DNA of 5,551 nt from Faecalicatena sp. (GTDB taxonomy: Bacteria; Bacillota; Clostridia; Lachnospirales; Lachnospiraceae): positions 1-5,551 of the forward strand of contig VSNK01000335.1 of the NCBI GenBank assembly GCA_009774255.1. The letters run 5' to 3'. The translations under genes and the position numbers were made by a program. Below the pieces are notes generated by a model that did not search any database, was not told where the DNA came from, and worked only from the letters and a program-made list of their open reading frames with translations. Positions 1 through 5,301 of the stretch are shown here, piece after piece (within the stretch, counting starts at the first letter, position 1; every line of letters starts with the position of its first letter).

Positions 1-218
1 ACGAATGGAACATCAATTTCTTTTGCCATATGTATGTGATATAGAGACAAATTGTTATAATAAAGTTCACTTTTTGAATTGTGTTTAGCATTACTGCAAA
101 TTACAATAGGTTCATAGCCATTTTGCTTCATAAATTTGGCAATCCAATAATGCCTCATTCCCTTTTCAAAATACATTTGACTTGCATAGTGATTAATAAT
201 CCAAATTTTTTTTTTCAT
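1..218 (-). CDS. Glycosyltransferase, GT4-like N-terminal fragment (runs off the window)
   Basis: This frame is open from an ATG at 218 to the window edge and gives 72 complete codons beginning MKKKIWIINHYA. The NHYA motif, followed by a G-M-R-H-Y-W-I-A-K-F stretch around residues 20-29 and a beta strand of the type EPIVICSNA, is the usual N-terminal Rossmann half of GT4 glycosyltransferases of the WbuB/WcaI kind. These transfer a nucleotide-activated sugar to a lipid-linked acceptor on the cytoplasmic side of the membrane. It begins 9 nt after the acetyltransferase stop, so it is the fourth gene of the same operon. After a phosphoglycosyl transferase, it probably adds the second or a later sugar. 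GC in 1-180 is low (53 of 180 bases by hand count, about 29%), unlike its upstream neighbours. The ribosome site is weak (GAG upstream of an A-rich spacer). The catalytic C-terminal half is not visible, so donor and linkage cannot be told. Confidence 0.8.
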   Translation of the reverse strand, partial: MKKKIWIINHYASQMYFEKGMRHYWIAKFMKQNGYEPIVICSNAKHNSKSELYYNNLSLYHIHMAKEIDVPF

Positions 219-227
219 TTTTATACT

Positions 228-827
228 CTAAATCATTTTTGCTGGAATTCCTATGTATGTGCCCGGTCTATTTATATCTTTAATCACCACAGCACCTGCG
301 CCAATCATGCAGCCACCACAGATATTAACATTATTGTTTGCTGTTGCTCCAGTACCAATCCACGTCCCACTACCAATCACAACTGTACCAGACAAATGAG
401 CACCAACAGATATATGACAGAAGTCTCTAACTACACAGTCATGATCAATCGAACTGCTTGTGTTGATAATGCAACCTCTCCCTATACTGGCATAAGGGTT
501 AATTACAGCTCCAGCCATAACCACCGTACCAGCCTCTATAGCCACACTCTCCGCAACTACAGCCGATGGATGGATAAGTACTGGAAAACATCTATCTTCA
601 TTCCGTTCCATCAATGTCTTCCGTATATCTGCTCTTCCTATAGCAATGAAAATATCGCCATCAAATTCAGTAGTCATTGTATCTGATCCCAGAACGGGAT
701 ATCCAGCACATGAAGTGATCGATGAGTCGTTATCCAAGAATACAATATCTGTATAACCGCATTTCACAGCAATATCAGCTACAACTTTTCCGTGACCAGA
801 AGCACCTATAATTATTAATCTCTTCAC
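228..827 (-). CDS. NeuD/PglD-type sugar O/N-acetyltransferase (left-handed beta helix)
   Basis: This 199-aa protein matches the two-domain NeuD/PglD family in length and layout. Residues 1-80 form the small N-terminal sugar-nucleotide domain, opening with MKRLIIIGASGHGK. Residues 85-199 are hexapeptide repeats of the left-handed beta-helix fold (for example ESVAIEAGTVV, ASIGRGCIIN), ending in the usual G-I-P-A-K loop. His129, in SIDHDC, sits where PglD has its catalytic base, and His138 is where PglD has a second active-site histidine. Members transfer acetyl from acetyl-CoA to an amino or hydroxyl group of a nucleotide sugar. Next to a DegT aminotransferase and a PglC-like enzyme, N-acetylation of a UDP-4-amino-6-deoxy sugar is the best guess; O-acetylation of another sugar is the alternative. 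The start is GTG at 827, directly touching the TAA of the preceding gene, so translation is probably coupled. Confidence 0.9.
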   Translation of the reverse strand: MKRLIIIGASGHGKVVADIAVKCGYTDIVFLDNDSSITSCAGYPVLGSDTMTTEFDGDIFIAIGRADIRKTLMERNEDRCFPVLIHPSAVVAESVAIEAGTVVMAGAVINPYASIGRGCIINTSSSIDHDCVVRDFCHISVGAHLSGTVVIGSGTWIGTGATANNNVNICGGCMIGAGAVVIKDINRPGTYIGIPAKMI

Positions 828-1559
828 TTACTTTTCACTTCCCATAAATTCAGTCATTGTGGCTTCACCTGCACAACTTATTCCTTCACGTTTCAGAACC
901 GTTCGGACTGTATCAAAGATAATTTTCCAATCACCCAAAAATGTAATATGATCCACATATTTCACATCCCAATAAAATTTCTTTTCCCAAGATATCGCAT
1001 TCCGACCATGTACCTGCGCTAATCCTGTAAAGCCTGGTCTGACCTCATGCCGTCTTGCTTGTTCTTCATCATACCTATCCAAATACTGGATCAGAAGTGG
1101 TCTCGGTCCTACAATACTCATATCGCCTTTTACTATGTTCAGCAGTTCCAATAGCTCATCAATGCTACTTGCCCTCAGCCACCTACCAAATGGTGTTAGT
1201 CTATCTTTATCTGGTAGCAACTCCCCATTCTCATCTCGTTGGTCAATCATGGTTCTATACTTTAAAATCTCAAACGGTTTACCACCCAACCCTGATCTTT
1301 CTTGCTTGAATAATACAGGCTTTCCCAATATCACTTTAACCAACAACCCTGTTGCAGTCATAACAGGAGATAGCACTATCAGAGCAAATAAACTTAGTCC
1401 AAAATCCATTGGTCTTTTTACATTTCGCTCATAAAAGCCAGCCTTATGTCCCTTGACCCATCCAACTTTCCCTCGCTTCTTTTCAATCGCATCAACGACA
1501 CCTCCAAATCCAAGGCATACTCCAAGCAATGTAATTATCCATTTCATTATTCTTTTCAT
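828..1559 (-). CDS. Sugar transferase, polyprenyl-phosphate phosphoglycosyl transferase (PglC/WcaJ C-terminal type)
   Basis: This 243-aa protein is a monotopic phosphoglycosyl transferase, which moves a phospho-sugar from a UDP-sugar to undecaprenyl phosphate at the inner membrane face. Visible family motifs are KRPMDF (48-53) leading into the re-entrant membrane helix with its Pro (about 54-75), FKQERSG (84-90), KYRTM (100-104), the catalytic Asp134-Glu135 pair in SIDELLELLN, KGDMSIVGPRPLL (144-156), RPGFTG (174-179), GRN (185-187), and a W-x-K-K-F-Y-W-D block (191-198). About 47 residues precede KRPMDF, including a hydrophobic stretch at 4-24, which is longer than minimal PglC proteins. I chose the ATG at 1559: AGGTG lies 6 nt upstream, and the start overlaps the aminotransferase TGA as ATGA. 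An in-frame GTG at 1568 is possible but less good. Context suggests a bacillosamine-type or other amino-sugar phosphate as substrate. Confidence 0.92.
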   Translation of the reverse strand: MKRIMKWIITLLGVCLGFGGVVDAIEKKRGKVGWVKGHKAGFYERNVKRPMDFGLSLFALIVLSPVMTATGLLVKVILGKPVLFKQERSGLGGKPFEILKYRTMIDQRDENGELLPDKDRLTPFGRWLRASSIDELLELLNIVKGDMSIVGPRPLLIQYLDRYDEEQARRHEVRPGFTGLAQVHGRNAISWEKKFYWDVKYVDHITFLGDWKIIFDTVRTVLKREGISCAGEATMTEFMGSEK

Positions 1560-2926
1560 ACAAAACACCTATGAATGAGGTCAATAATACGTTCTTGTTG
1601 AAATGCATCCATCTTATTATCTGAGGGCAGGCATAAACCGCGATTGAAGATATCTGTAGTCACTTCTCTACTTTTGTTATATTTATCCCCTATGTAAACA
1701 CCTGAATTTCCACGGTTGATCCCATCCACTGTAACAAAATCACTTAGCCTGTATATTGGCTGCAAGTGCATCGGTTTCCATATAGGGCGTCCTTCGGCAT
1801 TAAAAGCATTCAAAGCCTCAAGTACTTCCGTAGGGCAACTTTTGCCGCTGCAACTCTCGTAAACAGCAACCCTTCCACTTCTGGCAGTTGCACACATGGC
1901 ATCTGTGTTTATTAACAAACTGCTCAACCAGTAATTCCCGCCGCCATAAATAGTTACTGGTAAATCTGTAAAGCCATCCACATACCTCTCATACACAGCC
2001 TTTTTCTGTTCTATATGCTGTGAAAGGAACCCCCATTGCCCTCGTACAATCCCAGCAATAACATTGGAAATCCTATAGTTATACCCTAGTTCCTCATGCT
2101 CATACCATGGAGCTGCCTCCCTGCTTTGCGTAGACCATTTCTTCGCTTTCAGATACGAATACTCATCAGGAACTATTAGCATCCCTCCGCTACTTCCAGT
2201 CAGAATTTTATTACCGTTATATGATATAATTCCATAGTCACCAACCGAACCGCTGTTTACAACTATTCCATCGGAAAGTTCAATCGTGGCTCCCAAAGAT
2301 TCTGCGGCATCCTCGATCAAGACTGCATTGTGGGCTTCACAGATCTTTTTAACTTCCTCAATCTTCCCTGGAACACCGTATAATTGGACGAATATCACAA
2401 TTTTCACATCAGGGTAAAGCTCAAAAGCTTTCTTTAATGCCTCTGGATCCATATTCCATGTATTAGGTTCAGAGTCAATAAAAACAGGTTCCCCACCTTC
2501 GTAGACAATTGGATTTACTGACGCATCAAAGGTCATATCAGACACAAACACTTTTTTCCCAAACAATGCTCCACCAGCACTTTTACCGCTTGGTGTGCTG
2601 ATACCAGAGCTGCTATGATAAACCTTCTCTGCGCAAAGTTTTACCGCTAAGTGTATAGCTGCGGTTCCGTTGACAAGAGCTACTGCCTTCTTTTCGCGCT
2701 TCTGTATTTCACCATCAAAAGACGTAACTGTGGACATATACTCGCCAACTGTTTGCTCTATCACGTCTATATTCGTTCCTAATGTAGTAAGCCATCCGGT
2801 CTTGTAGCATTCCTCTATGTACTTCCACTCATCTTCTTTATGAGGCGTCGCTGATGAGAGCAATGCTCTCTCTTCCAGCGGTTCTATTCCTTGAAATCTT
2901 GGATCTAGTTTAAAGTTATGAGCCAC
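1556..2926 (-). CDS. DegT/DnrJ/EryC1/StrS family PLP-dependent sugar aminotransferase (PglE-like)
   Basis: This 456-aa protein is an aspartate-aminotransferase-fold enzyme that aminates a 4-keto nucleotide sugar using PLP and usually glutamate. Visible landmarks are LLSSATPHKEDEWKYI (22-37), the GTAAIHLAV cofactor-phosphate region (87-95), MTFDASVNPI (131-140), Asp206 in EDAAESLGA (pairs with the pyridine nitrogen), and the Schiff-base Lys240 in SYNGNKILTG. RPIWKPMHLQPIY (380-392) closes the C-terminal domain. It is longer than typical 370-400 aa members, with extra loops near 103-120 and 342-368. It heads the operon and overlaps the sugar transferase by 4 nt. I chose GTG at 2926: a strong GGAGGG lies 7 nt upstream and the peptide then opens AHNFKLDPRF. 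ATG at 2941 (461 aa) is the main alternative. A longer start at 2995 lies inside a terminator hairpin and is unlikely. PglE-type activity is an inference from neighbours. Confidence 0.92.
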   Translation of the reverse strand: MAHNFKLDPRFQGIEPLEERALLSSATPHKEDEWKYIEECYKTGWLTTLGTNIDVIEQTVGEYMSTVTSFDGEIQKREKKAVALVNGTAAIHLAVKLCAEKVYHSSSGISTPSGKSAGGALFGKKVFVSDMTFDASVNPIVYEGGEPVFIDSEPNTWNMDPEALKKAFELYPDVKIVIFVQLYGVPGKIEEVKKICEAHNAVLIEDAAESLGATIELSDGIVVNSGSVGDYGIISYNGNKILTGSSGGMLIVPDEYSYLKAKKWSTQSREAAPWYEHEELGYNYRISNVIAGIVRGQWGFLSQHIEQKKAVYERYVDGFTDLPVTIYGGGNYWLSSLLINTDAMCATARSGRVAVYESCSGKSCPTEVLEALNAFNAEGRPIWKPMHLQPIYRLSDFVTVDGINRGNSGVYIGDKYNKSREVTTDIFNRGLCLPSDNKMDAFQQERIIDLIHRCFV

Positions 2927-2933
2927 TTTTATT

Positions 2934-2939
2934 CCCTCC
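2934..2939 (-). promoter_or_regulatory. Ribosome binding site GGAGGG for the aminotransferase
   Basis: GGAGGG reads on the minus strand 7 nt before the GTG at 2926. It is the strongest Shine-Dalgarno sequence in the region, and it decides the start in favour of GTG. For the alternative ATG at 2941 this motif would lie inside the coding sequence. Confidence 0.7.
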
Positions 2940-2945
2940 ATCCAT

Positions 2946-2960
2946 GCTCCACCATGGAGC
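2946..2960 (-). promoter_or_regulatory. Hairpin covering an upstream GGAG next to the operon start
   Basis: The minus strand reads GCTCCA-TGG-TGGAGC, a perfect 6-bp stem with a 3-nt loop. Its 3' arm contains GGAG, which would serve the ATG at 2941 with 5-nt spacing. If formed, this hairpin hides that site and leaves GGAGGG (2939-2934) for the GTG at 2926. It follows the leader terminator directly. Whether it acts in translation control is inference. Confidence 0.45.
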
Positions 2961-2971
2961 CTTCTCAATCT

Positions 2972-3000
2972 AAAAAAGCCTGCGGTCATACCCACAGACT
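2972..3000 (-). terminator. Intrinsic terminator in the leader of the glycan operon (attenuator candidate)
   Basis: On the minus strand AGTCTGTGG (3000-2992) and CCGCAGGCT (2985-2977) form a 9-bp stem with two G-U pairs around a 6-nt loop, followed directly by a run of six U (2977-2972). This is a standard Rho-independent terminator. It sits about 45 bases before the first gene of the operon. It therefore either stops transcription coming from tnpB or acts as an attenuator that must be overcome to express the operon. The plus strand has no U-tail here. Confidence 0.75.
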
Positions 3001-3008
3001 AATTTCAA

Positions 3009-3024
3009 AGTTCCAAACGGAACT
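3009..3024 (-). promoter_or_regulatory. Small leader hairpin just before the terminator
   Basis: The minus strand reads AGTTCC-GTTT-GGAACT, a perfect 6-bp stem with a GUUU tetraloop, 8 nt before the terminator stem. It is compact and directly precedes a leader terminator, which is the arrangement seen where an antitermination factor reads an RNA hairpin. On the plus strand the same hairpin is followed by GTCC and then eight T, so a weak plus-strand terminator cannot be excluded, though no plus-strand gene is seen. Confidence 0.5.
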
Positions 3025-3036
3025 GTCCTTTTTTTT

Positions 3037-3066
3037 ATTTCACATTCACAAGTACCTTTATGACAA
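3037..3066 (-). promoter_or_regulatory. Candidate sigma-70-type promoter for the glycan operon
   Basis: TTGTCA (3066-3061) matches the -35 consensus at 5 of 6 bases. TGAAAT (3042-3037) matches the -10 at 4 of 6, with an 18-bp spacer. Transcription would begin near 3030, giving a leader of about 100 nt that contains the small hairpin and the terminator. The -10 is poor and other AT-rich options exist nearby, so this is only a candidate. Confidence 0.3.
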
Positions 3067-3330
3067 AAAATTTGATATTAAAAAAGTCTGAAATGCTTTG
3101 CACTCCAAACTAATATATATGACTATTCCATGGTATTTATCCTATATTGTCACGCTCTTTTGAGAACTTCTAAAAAAGTATGCTTCGCCACTCCGCTTTT
3201 ATTCAAGCGAATTATCTACTAGGTTTTCCCACAAATATAACCTCCGCAATCTTCCAAACGCGACGAAGCGACGATTTAAAATCTCTCGGATTTTTCAACT
3301 TTATCTTTCAAATAATTTAATCATTCTATA
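3067..3330 (-). other. Gene-free AT-rich spacer between the tnpB unit and the operon leader
   Basis: I see no gene I can support here. It holds a set of overlapping inverted repeats at 3184-3211 (minus strand CGCTT/AAGCG inside TTCGC/GCGAA) followed 6 nt later by a run of six T (3177-3172), which could be a weak terminator. At 3275-3285 there is a GATTT/AAATC palindrome. A 28-codon open stretch at 3212-3298 has protein-like composition but no start or ribosome site. If the upstream structured RNA is a TnpB guide RNA, the first 15-20 bases below 3331 would be its guide. Confidence 0.4.
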
Positions 3331-3490
3331 CCAAGGCTATTCTCTCGAACCTCCCCTGCTGTCAGGCTTCTGCAAAGAACCGAAGTACCTTCACCCTAAC
3401 CCTGCTTCGCAAAGGCTTTCATCCGTTACGGATATTGGCCCGCCTCAAGACCGAATCTATACTTACCCCAGGGATTCCCTGGAATCATTA
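3331..3490 (-). ncRNA. Candidate omega RNA (TnpB guide RNA scaffold) and transposon right end
   Basis: Directly 3' of tnpB and on the same strand lies a GC-richer, densely folded segment. In transcript order I can pair CCAGG/CCTGG (3482-3468), ATCCG/CGGAT (3433-3421), CCUU-GC/GC-AGGG with one bulge (3415-3400), GGUUCU/AGAA-CC with one bulge (3381-3365), and GAGGUU/AGCCUU with a 9-nt loop (3353-3333). No reading frame stays open through it. Known omega RNAs lie exactly here, at the tnpB 3' end and right end, and finish at the element boundary so that flanking DNA acts as the guide. The 5' limit could reach into the tnpB coding end. The 3' limit near 3331 is my estimate from where structure stops. 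Confidence 0.45.
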
Positions 3491-3503
3491 CAATATTAAG
3501 AGC

Positions 3504-3615
3504 CTAAAATCCATTCATTTCACTGGTAAAATCTGCCGCAGGCAATTCGTTTTCCCCGTCTATATCTGACCTTTGAGAATAAAATTCAATATCTATAACA
3601 TCGCGCTTATTTCCT
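3504..3615 (-). other. Open frame beyond the tnpB stop, possible frameshifted C-terminal tail
   Basis: A frame that overlaps the tnpB 3' end out of phase continues past the tnpB stop to TAG at 3504-3506. The part beyond the stop reads like protein: GNKRDVIDIEFYSQ, then an acidic stretch, and finally ADFTSEMNGF. It ends just before the structured RNA segment. One indel near 3616-3630 would join it to TnpB and add about 36 residues. It has no ribosome site of its own. It could equally be chance or part of the guide-RNA scaffold. Confidence 0.25.
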
Positions 3616-5109
3616 TTATGATGCCAAAGTCTGTAAATATTCTCTCTGCCCCTCCAAAAACCTCGGGAATTTCTCCCTACATCTTTCCAAATCAAACGAC
3701 TGCATGTCTTCTGCCAGATTACTCAGTAGAAATGCGCTATACAGATCTTTCTCCACCTTCTGCCCATCCACAATTCTCCAACTCTTTTTCAAGGGCATCT
3801 TCTGATAAGTTCCTGTGTGATGGTTGAATCCGGAGGCTTTAACCAAAAACGGCAGAATCCGATTCAATTGCTTCCCCTGCTGAAAAAGTTTGTAATCCAA
3901 TATCCTCAAAAATTCTCCCGGCGCTGCCCCGGTCATATACACTCCATTCGGCTTTCTTCTTCCCAGCTTTGCGAAGTCGATATTTTCTACGAAAAACCGA
4001 TCTCCAAAAGAAATAATTTCGCGCACAAGCTGATATTGTTCCTGCCTTTGGAGGGCCGACTGCTTACGGCAGATTTCCTGATATTGTACTCTAGCCTTTT
4101 GATAGTTCTTAGAGTATACCCAGTTTTTGCTTCCCGGGCGGATTCTTCCGTCGGGCAGATAATTGTCCGGATTCATGCTCCGGCGGCTGCGCTCCATATA
4201 TTGAACGAGTTTCCTCTTCTTCTTTTCCAGCCCCTGATCTTTTTGCGGAAGTTCATACACCGCTGCCGCATTTTCTGATACTACGGCCAGCTTTCGAAAT
4301 CCGATATCCAAGCCGACATTGACAGCTTCGTTACCTCTGGTGCTCTCTATTTCACTGCCTATACGGAACTGTACTTCAGTTACCGCGGCTGTTTGCCTGT
4401 CCTGTCCGCAATTCGATGTTCCATTCGCTCCATTCGAGGTGTCAGCCTCCGGCAACTGTTTCAGAGGAATTGCTCCTTTTATAACAACATCCAGAAAATA
4501 TCTGTCTTTTCCCCGGATTACCGTCTTTTTGATTCTGCAAAATCGGATTTCCTGGGACAATGCCTGCACTTCATAGCTACTGTTTTTCTTTTTGCGGACC
4601 GGAATTTCAAGTCCTTTCCACACAAGACAATCGCCTCTTAGCTTAATGGAAGAACGGTTTGTCTTTCCCGACAGGCTCTTCATCTGTCCCGGCTGTTTGA
4701 AATGTACCTGCTCAGCATGTCCGTGAACCAGATTGTTGATGGCCTGCCAGACTTCATTGGCCAGATTCTGGATGATCGGACTGTCCGTATGTTCTTTAAA
4801 ATACTGCCTGTATTTTGTTGTATCCCTGCAGATATCAAACTTTCTGAGCCGATACTGCTCAATCAAGGCATCCCTTTCTTTGAGCAGCTTCTTCCTTTCC
4901 TTCTCCTGCTCTGTCCGGGACAATTCCTCCTGAATTCCGCGATAAGCACGTGTCTGCGCCATCTGACGGTATCTCGTCAAGGCCTGCCGAAGCAGTGCAT
5001 TATAAATCTGCCGATGAATTTCAAGACGCTTATTCAAGACGTCTCTTTGCCACGCCTGTGTAATTAGCGGTAAGGTAAGCACAAAATACTGATCCTGAAC
5101 ATTCTGCAT
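3616..5109 (-). CDS. tnpB: TnpB-like RNA-guided nuclease / IS605 OrfB-type protein, zinc-finger cysteines absent
   Basis: This 497-aa protein carries the RuvC fold of the TnpB/Cas12 family, whose members cut DNA under guidance of an RNA from the 3' end of their own locus. RuvC I is VGLDIGFRKLAVVSE with Asp268, RuvC II is RFFVENIDFAKLG with Glu375, and RuvC III is EKDLYSAFL with Asp455, so the three acidic residues appear intact. Residues 395-415 (GAAPGEFLRILDYKL) match the post-RuvC II helix. The CxxC pairs normally found between RuvC II and III are missing; that place holds ASGFNHHTGTYQKMPLKKSW. The N-terminal half is helical, with a charged segment at 60-90. A possible loop insertion rich in N, G and T lies at 222-240. 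GAGGTG stands 8 nt before the ATG at 5109. No tnpA is nearby, so this is a solo (IS1341-like) unit. The C-terminus may be cut short by a frameshift. Confidence 0.85.
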   Translation of the reverse strand: MQNVQDQYFVLTLPLITQAWQRDVLNKRLEIHRQIYNALLRQALTRYRQMAQTRAYRGIQEELSRTEQEKERKKLLKERDALIEQYRLRKFDICRDTTKYRQYFKEHTDSPIIQNLANEVWQAINNLVHGHAEQVHFKQPGQMKSLSGKTNRSSIKLRGDCLVWKGLEIPVRKKKNSSYEVQALSQEIRFCRIKKTVIRGKDRYFLDVVIKGAIPLKQLPEADTSNGANGTSNCGQDRQTAAVTEVQFRIGSEIESTRGNEAVNVGLDIGFRKLAVVSENAAAVYELPQKDQGLEKKKRKLVQYMERSRRSMNPDNYLPDGRIRPGSKNWVYSKNYQKARVQYQEICRKQSALQRQEQYQLVREIISFGDRFFVENIDFAKLGRRKPNGVYMTGAAPGEFLRILDYKLFQQGKQLNRILPFLVKASGFNHHTGTYQKMPLKKSWRIVDGQKVEKDLYSAFLLSNLAEDMQSFDLERCREKFPRFLEGQREYLQTLAS

Positions 5110-5141
5110 TTACTGTTCACCTCGACTGTCTGTAAAACATT

Positions 5142-5188
5142 GGGGATTCCCCTACGACCTCTGTATTACGGCTGCGCTTTCGGGGAAT
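5142..5188 (-). repeat. GGGGATTCCCC palindrome and long-range stem in the tnpB leader
   Basis: A palindromic GGGGATTCCCC at 5142-5152 lies 33 bases before the tnpB start. Its ATTCCCC half (5146-5152) also pairs perfectly over 7 bp with GGGGAAT at 5182-5188, so two folds compete in the leader transcript. The core GGGATTCCC recurs at 3471-3479 in the structured segment after tnpB. A role in leader folding or in element ends is possible but unproven. Confidence 0.4.
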
Positions 5189-5211
5189 GTAAGATTTAGG
5201 TATGACGGGAA

Positions 5212-5240
5212 TTTTCGTGAAGTATATTACTCTACGAAAA
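5212..5240. repeat. Imperfect hairpin, candidate left end of the tnpB transposon
   Basis: TTTTCGT (5212-5218) and ACGAAAA (5234-5240) are perfect 7-bp arms. Inside them AGTA and TACT pair again around a TAT loop, with a short mismatch between the two stems. IS200/IS605 elements have imperfect subterminal hairpins of this size instead of inverted ends, and this one lies at the expected distance upstream of tnpB. The exact boundary and the adjacent target motif cannot be fixed from one copy. Confidence 0.4.
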
Positions 5241-5247
5241 AGTTCAA
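5221..5247 (-). promoter_or_regulatory. Candidate promoter for tnpB inside the left-end hairpin
   Basis: TATACT (5226-5221) matches the -10 at 5 of 6 bases. TTGAAC (5247-5242) is a fair -35, though the 15-bp spacer is short. Transcription would begin near 5213, giving a leader of about 105 nt before the tnpB ATG. The -10 lies within the hairpin at 5212-5240. Confidence 0.35.
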
Positions 5248-5301
5248 GGTATTGAGAACAAAGCACGGAATAGAGCGCCTGACAGCCAACCACGAAAAGT
5301 C

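Noticed and set aside
81..686. 201-codon open frame on the plus strand
   Set aside because: It is antisense to the NeuD/PglD-type acetyltransferase and the glycosyltransferase start. Its composition (rich in N, H, C, T, S) is that of a shadow frame, with no family motif.
2942..2995. Longer aminotransferase start (GTG at 2995)
   Set aside because: That codon lies inside the stem of the leader terminator, and the added residues do not look like the family N-terminus.
2972..3066. T-box or metabolite riboswitch in the operon leader
   Set aside because: The leader is only about 100 nt with two simple hairpins. No T-box bulge sequence or known aptamer core is visible.
3817..4278. 153-codon plus-strand frame
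   Set aside because: It is antisense to tnpB, where RuvC motifs make the minus-strand frame certain. It has no recognisable domain.
3616..5109. Nuclease-dead TldR-type repressor
   Set aside because: The three RuvC acidic residues appear to be present, so loss of catalysis is not supported by the sequence.
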